The notes below the pieces were generated by a model that saw only the letters and a list, made by a program, of their open reading frames with translations, made no database searches and had not been told where the DNA came from. From the NCBI RefSeq assembly GCF_002744755.1, contig NZ_KZ319288.1, positions 558,001 through 622,000 on the forward strand: a stretch of 64,000 nt of DNA. The letters are read 5' to 3'. Below are positions 25,518 to 33,400 of the stretch, in pieces. The position numbers and the translations under genes are program-made. Source of the stretch: Leeuwenhoekiella nanhaiensis. Lineage in GTDB: Bacteria; Bacteroidota; Bacteroidia; Flavobacteriales; Flavobacteriaceae. Position 1 is the stretch's first letter, and each line of letters opens with the position of its first letter.

Positions 25518-26084
25518 GTGAATTTCATAGAACTCAAAATACTTGAAAGTACAATCCTGCTTGTCGTACTGCTTTTGGTGCGCTATGCAGTATCTAAACT
25601 CATTGTAAAACGCTATCTGCGCGCAAATTTTGATATCACCCGCAAGCAGATTACCATAAAAATACTCAACATCATCTTTTTTGTGGTTCTGGGTTTTTCT
25701 CTGGCAATGATCTGGGGTCTGGATGGTAATGAGATTATCGCGGGTATTGGCTCTATTTTGACTATTTTAGGCGTTGCCTTTTTTGCACAATGGTCCTTGT
25801 TGAGCAATATCACTTCGGGACTTATACTCTTTTTCAATCATCCGCTAAAAATTGGGGATTATGTGGAAATTGTAGATAAGGACTTTCCGATGGCCGGTCG
25901 TGTAGAAAATATTACCCTCTTCTTTTTACACCTGCGGAATAAAGACAATCACGTCTATACACTTGCCAATACCATAGTAGCTCAGAAAACCATGCGCATT
26001 ATGAAGCCCGAAGAATTTTTTGAAGAAAACCCCACCGAAGACGAGGACGATGGGGATGCCAACCGTTCTCAAATAGAAGATTAA
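25518..26084 (+). CDS. Small mechanosensitive (MscS-type) ion channel protein
   Basis: Short MscS-domain protein (188 residues): an N-terminal helix, a second helix at about 45-65, a pore-lining helix around 70-105 (G-I-G-S-I-L-T-I-L-G-V-A-F-F-A-Q-W-S), then a beta domain (I-G-D-Y-V-E-I-V-D), and a very acidic tail. It lacks the usual C-terminal alpha/beta vestibule, so it is a minimal member, shorter than E. coli MscS (286). It begins with GTG 6 bases after the M14 stop; no ATG is available before the first helix. The role is probably osmotic relief or envelope sensing; a second, full-size MscS protein is encoded at 52153. Confidence 0.88.
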   Translation: MNFIELKILESTILLVVLLLVRYAVSKLIVKRYLRANFDITRKQITIKILNIIFFVVLGFSLAMIWGLDGNEIIAGIGSILTILGVAFFAQWSLLSNITSGLILFFNHPLKIGDYVEIVDKDFPMAGRVENITLFFLHLRNKDNHVYTLANTIVAQKTMRIMKPEEFFEENPTEDEDDGDANRSQIED

Positions 26085-26099
26085 CACACTTACACCTTT

Positions 26100-28949
26100 A
26101 TGATGATCCAGAAAATTAGCGTTCTGTTACTTGCTATCTGTGCTTTTACAGCCTGCAAAACCGAAACAAAAACCGAAGAAGTCCAGTCTGACTTTGAAGT
26201 ATCCTATGAAGAATACACCTTAGATAACGGGCTTACGGTGATTCTGCATCAGGACACCTCAGATCCTGTGGCAGCAGTCGCACTTACGGCGCACGTGGGC
26301 TCTGCCCGTGAGAAAGAAGGGCGTACCGGTTTTGCTCATCTCTTTGAGCACCTTCTGTTTTTAGAATCTGAAAACCTGGGTAAAGGCGGTCTTGATAAAC
26401 TGAGCGCCCGTGTAGGTGGCAGCGGAGCTAATGGTTCGACCAACCGGGATCGTACCAATTACTTTCAGACCGTGCCCAGCGATGCGCTGGAGAAGATGAT
26501 TTGGGCCGAAGCGGATAAGCTGGGCTATTTCATAAATACGGTAACTGAACCGGTTTTGGCTAAAGAAAAGCAAGTGGTTAAGAACGAAAAGCGTCAGAGC
26601 TACGATAACCGTCCTTACGGGCACGAGCGCTATGTGATTCATAAAAATCTGTATCCGAAGGATCATCCTTACAACTGGCAGGTGATTGGTTCGCTTGAAG
26701 ATTTACAAAACGCGACCCTGGCCGATGTGAAAGAATTCTACAACCGCTGGTATGTGCCCAATAATGTAACGCTGAGCATTGCAGGAGATTTTGACCCCGC
26801 TCAGGTTAAAGAATGGGTTCAAAAGTATTTTGGCGAAATCCCTCGTGGCGAAGAAGTTACGCCGCTCGAAAAACGTATTCCAACTTTAGAGACTACTAAA
26901 AGTCTTTTTTACGAAGACAATTTCGCTCGCCTGCCACAGCTTACGATGACCTGGCCGGCTCCTGCAGAATATACGCCCCATTCGTACGCGCTGAGCGTAC
27001 TTACAACCTATCTCTCTGAAGGGAAGAAAGCACCGCTTAACAGCATCCTTGTTGATACGCTTCAGCTTGCAACCAACCCGTTTATGCGCTATTCCGGTTC
27101 TGAACTGGCCGGGGAAGTCAGTCTTAGCGTACGTGCAAATGCCGGCGTTGATCTCGATTCCGTAAAAACCGGGATTGAGCAGGCTTTTGCACTGTTTGAA
27201 GCAAACGGAATCAGCGAGCGCGATCTGGAGCGCATCAAAGCCACACAGGAAACCCGCTTTTTCAATAGCCTGAGCAGTGTTTTAGGCAAAGGGTTTCAAC
27301 TGGCGCAATACCAGATTTTCGCCGGAAGCCCGGGCTACATCAATCAGGATATTAAAGAAATACACGCGGTTACTGCGGCTGACGTAAAGGCAGCCTACGA
27401 TACCTACATCAAAGGCAAAAATTATGTAGTAACCAGTTTTGTGCCCAAAGGCGAAGCTGTTCTGGCTCTCGAAGGAGCAGAGCCGGCTGAAGTTGTGGAA
27501 GAGCAAATCGTAAACGGTGCCGAAGAAAGCTTTGATCCATCCCTAACTGCCGAATACGAGCGTACTTCTTCCTCATTTGACCGCAGCGTTGAACCACCTT
27601 ACGGCAAATCACCTGAGGTTAAAGTTCCGGAAGTCTGGTCGCAACAACTAGAAAACGGAATGCAGGTTTATGGCATTCTCAGTGATGAAGTGCCTCTGGT
27701 AAATTTTGAATTTAAAATGCAAGGCGGTTTGCTCCTGGAGCCCGAAAATAAAAACGGAGTTGCCAATCTTACCGCAGGATTAATGACCAAAGGTACCGCA
27801 ACCAAAACCACAGCCGAGCTTGAGGAAGCTTTAGATTTGCTGGGTGCTTCGGTTTACGTATATGCCGGCTCTGAAAGCATCACGTTACGCGGAACTACTC
27901 TGGCCCGCAATTTTGATCAGACGATGGCTTTAGTCTCTGAAATGCTTTTACAACCACGCTGGGATGCTTCAGAATTTGAACTTCAGAAAAAAGAAGTGCT
28001 CACCCGCATTCAACAGCAAAAAGCAGATCCCGGTAGTATTGCCGATCTCGCTTTCGCGAAAGCCATATACGGAAAGGACCATGTGTTGGCCAAAAACATT
28101 CTGGGCACCACGCAATCTGTTGAAGGCCTTCAGCTTAAAGATTTAAAGAACTACTACGAAAATCTGGTTCCTAATCTCACCGATGTGCAACTCGTAGGGG
28201 CATTAAATGAAGCTGCTGCCCTTTCGGCATTAGAACCACTTGTAACCAATTGGTCTCGTAAGGAAATAAACATTCCCGCTCCAAAGTTTGATAAAACGCC
28301 TGAAAAACCGGTTGTTTATTTTCTGGACGTGCCTGATGCCAAGCAGTCTCAATTGCGATTTGGTTATATAGCCCTTGCCGCTTCAAACCCTGATTATTTA
28401 CCGGCAACGATGATGAATTACCGTCTGGGTGGTGGTGGTTTTGCCAGTGAGCTTACCCAAATGCTGCGCGAAACCAAAGGCTATACCTATGGTATTCGTT
28501 CCCGTTTTGAGGGTTCTGCCCTGCCCGGTCCCTTCATGGTGACCAGCGGAGTCCGCAGCAATGTAACTGCAGAAAGTACGCAGCTTGTACGTGATATTAT
28601 GAGCAGCTATGCGACTGATTTTGACGAGGAAGATCTCGAACTCACCAAAGGCTATTTCTTGAAAAGTGAGGCCCGTGGTTTTGAAACCCCCGGCGCCAAA
28701 CTAAATTATCTGGGCGAAATCGCTACGTTCAACTACAAGCCAGACTATATCCTAAAACAACAGGAAACGATGAAAACTATCACGCTTGATAAAATCAAGT
28801 CGCTGGCAACAGCCTACGCCGACCCTGATAAGATGATTTATGTAATCGTAGGGGATGCCAAAACTCAGCTTCAAAAAGTGAAAGATCTGGGTCTTGACGT
28901 GCAACTCGTAACAGAAAATCTCGAACCTCAGCAAGCTTTGAAAAAATAA
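26100..28949 (+). CDS. M16 family zinc metallopeptidase, lipoprotein
   Basis: Pitrilysin/insulinase-family peptidase (949 residues) with two M16 halves on one chain. The inverted zinc motif H80-L-F-E83-H84 is in the first half; in the second half the equivalent position reads N-L-T-A-G-L, so that half is non-catalytic, as is common for fused M16 proteins. The N-terminus is a lipoprotein signal with lipobox F-T-A-C (C19). It follows the small MscS gene by 15 bases and ends the operon, with a long hairpin 22 bases after its stop. It probably clears peptides in the periplasm, perhaps together with the M14 enzyme of the same operon. Confidence 0.94.
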   Translation: MMIQKISVLLLAICAFTACKTETKTEEVQSDFEVSYEEYTLDNGLTVILHQDTSDPVAAVALTAHVGSAREKEGRTGFAHLFEHLLFLESENLGKGGLDKLSARVGGSGANGSTNRDRTNYFQTVPSDALEKMIWAEADKLGYFINTVTEPVLAKEKQVVKNEKRQSYDNRPYGHERYVIHKNLYPKDHPYNWQVIGSLEDLQNATLADVKEFYNRWYVPNNVTLSIAGDFDPAQVKEWVQKYFGEIPRGEEVTPLEKRIPTLETTKSLFYEDNFARLPQLTMTWPAPAEYTPHSYALSVLTTYLSEGKKAPLNSILVDTLQLATNPFMRYSGSELAGEVSLSVRANAGVDLDSVKTGIEQAFALFEANGISERDLERIKATQETRFFNSLSSVLGKGFQLAQYQIFAGSPGYINQDIKEIHAVTAADVKAAYDTYIKGKNYVVTSFVPKGEAVLALEGAEPAEVVEEQIVNGAEESFDPSLTAEYERTSSSFDRSVEPPYGKSPEVKVPEVWSQQLENGMQVYGILSDEVPLVNFEFKMQGGLLLEPENKNGVANLTAGLMTKGTATKTTAELEEALDLLGASVYVYAGSESITLRGTTLARNFDQTMALVSEMLLQPRWDASEFELQKKEVLTRIQQQKADPGSIADLAFAKAIYGKDHVLAKNILGTTQSVEGLQLKDLKNYYENLVPNLTDVQLVGALNEAAALSALEPLVTNWSRKEINIPAPKFDKTPEKPVVYFLDVPDAKQSQLRFGYIALAASNPDYLPATMMNYRLGGGGFASELTQMLRETKGYTYGIRSRFEGSALPGPFMVTSGVRSNVTAESTQLVRDIMSSYATDFDEEDLELTKGYFLKSEARGFETPGAKLNYLGEIATFNYKPDYILKQQETMKTITLDKIKSLATAYADPDKMIYVIVGDAKTQLQKVKDLGLDVQLVTENLEPQQALKK
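28050..28063. repeat. 14-bp palindrome GCTTTCGCGAAAGC, copy 2 (inside M16 peptidase)
   Basis: Identical to the copy at 22553-22566; here it encodes part of L-A-F-A-K-A in the peptidase. Confidence 0.5.
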
Positions 28950-28971
28950 GGTCGAGAAGTTTCGCTATTTG

Positions 28972-29013
28972 AAAACTATTAGTGTAGTTTTATAACTATA
29001 CTAATAGTTTTTA
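28972..29013 (+). terminator. Long hairpin between M16 peptidase and next gene
   Basis: An 18-bp stem (28972-28989 with 28994-29011, one G-U pair) closed by loop TTAT and followed by TTATTTTTAT. It has the form of an intrinsic terminator for the peptidase operon but ends only 7 bases before the next gene's ATG, so it would also lie in the leader of any transcript starting upstream. A regulatory role is possible. Confidence 0.75.
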
Positions 29014-29018
29014 TTTTT

Positions 29019-30017
29019 ATGAGGTTTTTCATACTTGTATTTGGGCTTTGGTTTTCGCTTTCGGGCTACGCCCAAAATAAACTAACGGGTTACGTTTATA
29101 GCGCTCAGGATACTACCGCACTGGCAGATGTTTCCATTTATTTTGACGGAACCACTTTAGGTACGATTACCAATAGGGACGGCCATTACTCGATTGCTAT
29201 ACAGCCGGGAGTAAAGAGTGCGCTGGTTATTAGTATGCTGGGCTACAATCCGGTCTACATAAATAACTATCAAAATAGCGGTGAACTTCCTGATGTTTAC
29301 TTAACAGAAAGCACCGAGCAATTAGACGAAGTCTTTCTGGAAACCGATCCCTGGTCGCGGGAACATAAAATGCGGGAATTTAAACGGGAGTTTTTAGGCC
29401 GAACCCAGGCATCTCAGCAAGTTAAAATCCTCAATGAAGAAGTTATAAAACTGCATTACAGCGCTTCCAAAAACAGACTGGTTGTCTGGGCCAACAAACC
29501 TATTAAGATCGAAAATAAATACCTGGGTTATATTATTGATTATGAATTAGGGGATTTTTATGCCGATTACGAAAAGAGCCTGACCTCTGATTTGAATCTG
29601 GTATATATGGTTTATTACGAGGGTACCAGCTTTTTTAGGGAACTTAAATCTAAAGTACCGCGACGTTTTAAAAAGAACCGCGATAAAGCCTTTGAAGGTT
29701 CGACTCTTCACTTTATGCGCTCATTGGGAACTCAAAAGCTTCGGGAAAACGGTTTCCGCATTTTTTATAAAAGTTTTGAGGTACCACCTTATAAATACTT
29801 CAACTTACAGGAGGGAGAAGAAAATATGCACGTGGAGCAAACAGCAGACAAGCTTTCGATTCTTTTTGAAAATGATGAGCAGTCTACTATAACTGCTAAA
29901 AGGCCGTTTCAGATTGATAAATTTGGCAATCACTTTCCACCTTCTGCAATAATCATTGGCGGAGATATGGGGATACGACGAATTGCTACGATGCTTCCGC
30001 TAAATTATAAGCTGTAG
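29019..30017 (+). CDS. Secreted protein with carboxypeptidase-regulatory-like domain
   Basis: Exported protein of 332 residues, signal peptide MRFFILVFGLWFSLSGYAQ. Residues about 22-95 form a CarboxypepD_reg-like beta-sandwich (L-T-G-Y-V-Y-S ... G-T-T-L-G-T-I-T-N-R-D-G-H-Y-S), the domain that also starts many TonB-dependent receptors. The remaining 240 residues are a Bacteroidota-type region of unknown role, rich in aromatic and charged residues (L-D-E-V-F-L-E, then Y-L-G-Y-I-I-D-Y-E-L). The signal peptide fixes the ATG, which is unusually close to the upstream hairpin. The 3' end overlaps the convergent small gene by 32 bases. Probably envelope-associated; no function can be assigned. Confidence 0.82.
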   Translation: MRFFILVFGLWFSLSGYAQNKLTGYVYSAQDTTALADVSIYFDGTTLGTITNRDGHYSIAIQPGVKSALVISMLGYNPVYINNYQNSGELPDVYLTESTEQLDEVFLETDPWSREHKMREFKREFLGRTQASQQVKILNEEVIKLHYSASKNRLVVWANKPIKIENKYLGYIIDYELGDFYADYEKSLTSDLNLVYMVYYEGTSFFRELKSKVPRRFKKNRDKAFEGSTLHFMRSLGTQKLRENGFRIFYKSFEVPPYKYFNLQEGEENMHVEQTADKLSILFENDEQSTITAKRPFQIDKFGNHFPPSAIIIGGDMGIRRIATMLPLNYKL

Positions 30018-30420
30018 ATTCATCGTGAAGAAAGTCCTCTTTAAAAAATTTAAGATCCTTTTCCTTAAAATAATCGAGATCAAACATTTCACCAGAACCT
30101 AAACCTGCGTTGATGGTCAGGCTTTTATCGGTAAGTTTAATTGATTTAATTGCTTTCTTGTCAAAAACAATCGGTTTTTGCTCAGGTGCTTTTAATATCA
30201 GCTTTTTAGAATTCCACTTAATTACAGAAAATAATCGCTTATTGTAGAGTTGGTAGCCCAGTACGATCAGCATAACTATACCAAAAACCAGATACGACCA
30301 ATTTAGGACAGAGCCAGAATCAAACACATATTCAATACTTCCCAAAATCAAATACAAACAGCCAAAAATCAATAAGTAGTTGCGTTGCTTTTTATGCAGT
30401 TTAGAAGTAATTGTGTTCAT
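29986..30420 (-). CDS. Hypothetical small membrane protein with two transmembrane helices
   Basis: Protein of 144 residues when started at the ATG at 30420 (M-N-T-I-T-S-K); the reading frame is open for 10 more codons back to the rimO stop, but the ATG gives a normal start. Two hydrophobic helices (about 16-33 and 41-58) are followed by a basic, beta-rich cytosolic part with V-F-D-K-K-A-I-K-S-I-K-L, reminiscent of PH-like/YcxB-type domains. I do not recognise the family. It lies 30 bases downstream of rimO and is probably co-transcribed. Its end overlaps the convergent gene by 32 bases. Confidence 0.65.
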   Translation of the reverse strand: MNTITSKLHKKQRNYLLIFGCLYLILGSIEYVFDSGSVLNWSYLVFGIVMLIVLGYQLYNKRLFSVIKWNSKKLILKAPEQKPIVFDKKAIKSIKLTDKSLTINAGLGSGEMFDLDYFKEKDLKFFKEDFLHDESTAYNLAEAS

Positions 30421-30450
30421 AATAATGGTTTGTACTTCTAAAATAACCAA

Positions 30451-31758
30451 TTATTTGGTTACAGGCTCGGCGTACAAATCAAAATCTTCAGCGTCTGTAA
30501 TTTTAACCCGGGTATATTCTCCGGTTTTCAAATAATGTTTCGTGGCGTCTATCAGAACTTCGTTGTCCACATCCGGTGAGTCAAATTCGGTTCTACCCAC
30601 AAAATAGTTTCCTTCTTTACGGTCAATCACAATGCGAAACTCCTTCCCAATTTTTTCCTGATTCAATTCCCAGCTGATCTGCGACTGCAACGCCATAATC
30701 TCGTTGGCACGCTCCATCTTTACGTCTTCCGGAACATCGTCTTCCAGATTATACGCGTGGGTATTTTCTTCATGCGAATAGGTAAAACAACCCAAACGCT
30801 CAAAACGCATTTCTTTAACCCAATCACGCAATAGCTCAAAATCTTCCTGAGTTTCACCCGGATAGCCCACAATCAAGGTTGTACGTATCGCCATTTGCGG
30901 TACTTTCTCCCGAAAGGTTTTCAATAAAGCGTTGGTTTTTTCGTAGGTAGTCCCTCGACGCATCGACTTCAGCAATTTGGTTGAAATATGCTGTAACGGA
31001 ATGTCAATATAATTACAAACCTTTGGTTCTTCGAGCATCACATCAAGCACATCCATCGGGAAGCCGGTAGGAAACGCGTAATGCAAACGAATCCACTCAA
31101 TGCCTTCCACCTTTACCAACTCGCGCAAAAGCTTGCCAAGTGCCCGCTGCTTGTACAAATCAAGCCCGTAGTAGGTAAGATCCTGAGCGATTAGAATAAG
31201 TTCCTTAATTCCGTTTGCAGCTAGCTTTTCGGCTTCGATAACCAGATTTTCAATAGGCGTACTTTTATGCCCCCCACGCATCAATGGGATTGCACAAAAC
31301 GAGCAGGGACGGTCACAACCTTCAGCAATCTTTAAATACGCGTAATTTTTTGGCGTAGTCGTTAAGCGTTCGCCAATGAGTTCGTGCTTGTAATCTGCAC
31401 CTAAAGCCTTCAGTAATCCCGGAAGTTCGGTAGTACCAAAATATTGATCTACATTAGGGATTTCCTTTTGCAAATCGGGTTTATAACGTTCAGAAAGGCA
31501 ACCCGTAACAAAAACCTTATCAACCAGGCCGTCATCTTTCTTTTGTACGTATTCCAGAATGGTATTCACCGATTCTTCTTTCGCGTTAGCGATAAAACCA
31601 CAGGTATTAATTACCACAACATTCCCTTCTTCCTCGTGCGCAACCTCTTTATTGTTGGCACGCAGCTGGCCCATCAACACTTCACTGTCATAAACGTTCT
31701 TTGAGCAACCCAGGGTTACCACGTTTATTTTGTTCTTCTTAAGGGTTTTAGTACGCAT
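30451..31758 (-). CDS. rimO: Ribosomal protein S12 methylthiotransferase RimO
   Basis: Radical-SAM enzyme (435 residues from this start) that methylthiolates the conserved Asp of ribosomal protein S12. The N-terminal UPF0004 cluster Cys are C18, C53 and C87; the radical-SAM triad is C148-x3-C152-x2-C155 in G-C-D-R-P-C-S-F-C; a TRAM domain ends the protein. The open frame reaches back to a TTG at 31782, but the ATG at 31758 gives the standard M-R-T-K-T-L-K-K-N-K start, and a TATCTTTG promoter element covers the upstream TTG, which excludes it. In Bacteroidota rimO is often near ftsY and rpmB-rpmG, as here. Confidence 0.95.
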   Translation of the reverse strand: MRTKTLKKNKINVVTLGCSKNVYDSEVLMGQLRANNKEVAHEEEGNVVVINTCGFIANAKEESVNTILEYVQKKDDGLVDKVFVTGCLSERYKPDLQKEIPNVDQYFGTTELPGLLKALGADYKHELIGERLTTTPKNYAYLKIAEGCDRPCSFCAIPLMRGGHKSTPIENLVIEAEKLAANGIKELILIAQDLTYYGLDLYKQRALGKLLRELVKVEGIEWIRLHYAFPTGFPMDVLDVMLEEPKVCNYIDIPLQHISTKLLKSMRRGTTYEKTNALLKTFREKVPQMAIRTTLIVGYPGETQEDFELLRDWVKEMRFERLGCFTYSHEENTHAYNLEDDVPEDVKMERANEIMALQSQISWELNQEKIGKEFRIVIDRKEGNYFVGRTEFDSPDVDNEVLIDATKHYLKTGEYTRVKITDAEDFDLYAEPVTK

Positions 31759-31779
31759 AAGGCTCTTTATTTCGGGGCG

Positions 31780-31787
31780 CAAAGATA
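31780..31787 (-). promoter_or_regulatory. Candidate -7 element of rimO promoter
   Basis: Minus-strand TATCTTTG, an exact TAnnTTTG match 22 bases upstream of the rimO ATG. It decides the start codon: transcription would begin downstream of the alternative TTG at 31782. Confidence 0.5.
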
Positions 31788-31929
31788 CGGTAAATTCGTC
31801 AATCTATAAGCTCCTAACCAAGGTATCTGCATGCCCGGAATAAGTCGATTTTTTGTTCTATTTTAAAAAGTGACCATTCTGATTAAACCATTTTATGTGT
31901 AATTTGGTCAAAGCCGTAAATCCCTGTTT

Positions 31930-33006
31930 ATGAAGACTCTTTTATATCTTTTTGCTGCGCTTTTGGTTTGCTCCTGTTCTTCGGGCTCTGATGATGCCGA
32001 AGGTCCCGCCCCTGATGAAAACCTGTACTTTCCACCATTGACCGGTTCATCCTGGGAGACGGTAAGCCCCGCCGAATTGGGATGGAATACTGCAGCATTG
32101 AATGATCTGGATACTTTTCTTACAGACACCAATACCGAAGCCTTTATCATTTTAGAAAACGGAAAAATAGCTTTTGAAGCCTATTACAACGGAAAAACTG
32201 CGACAGATTTCTTTCCCTGGAATTCTGCCGGAAAAACCCTGACAGCTTTTACGGTAGGGCTGGCTGAACAAAAGGGATTGTTAGAGCTTGATGACAAAAC
32301 CACCGATTATCTGGGCAGAGGCTGGACCTCTATGACCCCGGCTCAGGAAGATGCGATTACCATAAAAAACCAACTTACGATGACTTCGGGTGGGGACTTC
32401 ACGAGGGGGGACATTCATTGCTATGACCCGGAATGCCTGTACTATCGCGCAGCTCCGGGAACCGAATGGTACTATTACAATGCGTATTACACCCTGCTTC
32501 AGCCCGTACTTGATGCCGCAGCTCCAAATGGTTTTGAGGCTTTTTTTAAAGCAGAGCTGAAAGACCGAATAGGTATGGACGGTCGCTGGGTAAGTCTGGG
32601 CTACAATAATGTATATTTTAGTACAGCCCGTGGGATGGCGCGCTTTGGACTTCTCAATTTAAATAAAGGAACCTGGGGCGAAAACAAGCTGCTGAATACC
32701 GACTACTGGGATGCGATGACCAATACGTCACAGTCGCTTAACCCGGCTTACGGATATCTTTGGTGGCTAAATGGAAAAAGCAGTTTCAAACTTCCCAGCC
32801 TTACAGAAAGCTTTACCGGGAAATTAATTCCCAATGCTCCGGATGATCTCATTGCCGGTCTGGGGGCCAACGATAAAAAGCTCTACGTAATTCCCAGTCA
32901 AAACCGGGTTATTGTACGCCTGGGTCCCGCAGCTGATGCCGACGACCTGGGACCTACGACTTTTGATAATGAGTTGTGGGGGTTGTTGAAGGAGGTTTTT
33001 AAATGA
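31930..33006 (+). CDS. Serine hydrolase (beta-lactamase/transpeptidase-like), lipoprotein
   Basis: Exported hydrolase of the class C beta-lactamase/serine hydrolase superfamily (358 residues). The catalytic S-x-x-K is S99-A-G-K102 in F-P-W-N-S-A-G-K; a Y-x-N is seen in W-Y-Y-Y-N near residue 180. The N-terminus is a lipoprotein signal (L-V-C-S-C; C14 or C16), followed by a Ser/Asp/Glu-rich linker. Members include D-aminopeptidases, esterases and peptidoglycan enzymes, so the substrate cannot be told from sequence alone. It is a single gene, divergent from rimO and convergent with the small gene at 33044. Confidence 0.87.
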   Translation: MKTLLYLFAALLVCSCSSGSDDAEGPAPDENLYFPPLTGSSWETVSPAELGWNTAALNDLDTFLTDTNTEAFIILENGKIAFEAYYNGKTATDFFPWNSAGKTLTAFTVGLAEQKGLLELDDKTTDYLGRGWTSMTPAQEDAITIKNQLTMTSGGDFTRGDIHCYDPECLYYRAAPGTEWYYYNAYYTLLQPVLDAAAPNGFEAFFKAELKDRIGMDGRWVSLGYNNVYFSTARGMARFGLLNLNKGTWGENKLLNTDYWDAMTNTSQSLNPAYGYLWWLNGKSSFKLPSLTESFTGKLIPNAPDDLIAGLGANDKKLYVIPSQNRVIVRLGPAADADDLGPTTFDNELWGLLKEVFK

Positions 33007-33043
33007 AATTTGAGACTATTGCTAAATTCATTTCTGCTATTTG

Positions 33044-33400
33044 TTAGTACTGCCCTATGACCTCATTTTTTTGCGGATTATTAACCGAATATTCAACGAG
33101 CAATTGATCACCAACGTGTTTATAGCCATATCCAAAACCTGCTTTTACACGATCCTGATACAAGCTATCTTCCACCTTATATTCGTAAATTAGTAATTGC
33201 AATACACGACCTTTAATTCCGTAAGTTGGTTTGATTTCTACGATTGTTGCCCTTACCTCATTGGTTTTTTCAAATAGAAAAAAACTGGGCAGCTTAAAAT
33301 CATTAGCCATAAAATAAACTCCCACAATAAAAAATATTAAACCAAAACCCCAGGGATTGATTTTTATATCATTGAATGATTTAGAATTAAACTTACTCAT
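33044..33400 (-). CDS. Hypothetical small membrane protein
   Basis: Protein of 118 residues with one hydrophobic helix at about 15-33 and a beta-rich part with T-I-V-E-I-K-P-T-Y-G-I-K-G-R and L-L-V-E-Y-S-V-N-N-P, resembling DUF3592-like small proteins. The frame extends upstream into the amidase gene, but the ATG at 33400 overlaps the amidase stop as ATGAGTAA, a typical coupled arrangement, and gives a sensible N-terminus (M-S-K-F-N-S-K-S). Translation is therefore likely coupled to the amidase. No function is evident. Confidence 0.68.
   Translation of the reverse strand: MSKFNSKSFNDIKINPWGFGLIFFIVGVYFMANDFKLPSFFLFEKTNEVRATIVEIKPTYGIKGRVLQLLIYEYKVEDSLYQDRVKAGFGYGYKHVGDQLLVEYSVNNPQKNEVIGQY

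Noticed and set aside
32999-33032. Hairpin between the serine hydrolase and the convergent small gene
   Set aside because: AAATGAA pairs with TTCATTT, but the stem is bulged and AT-rich and no T-run follows, so a terminator call is not supported.
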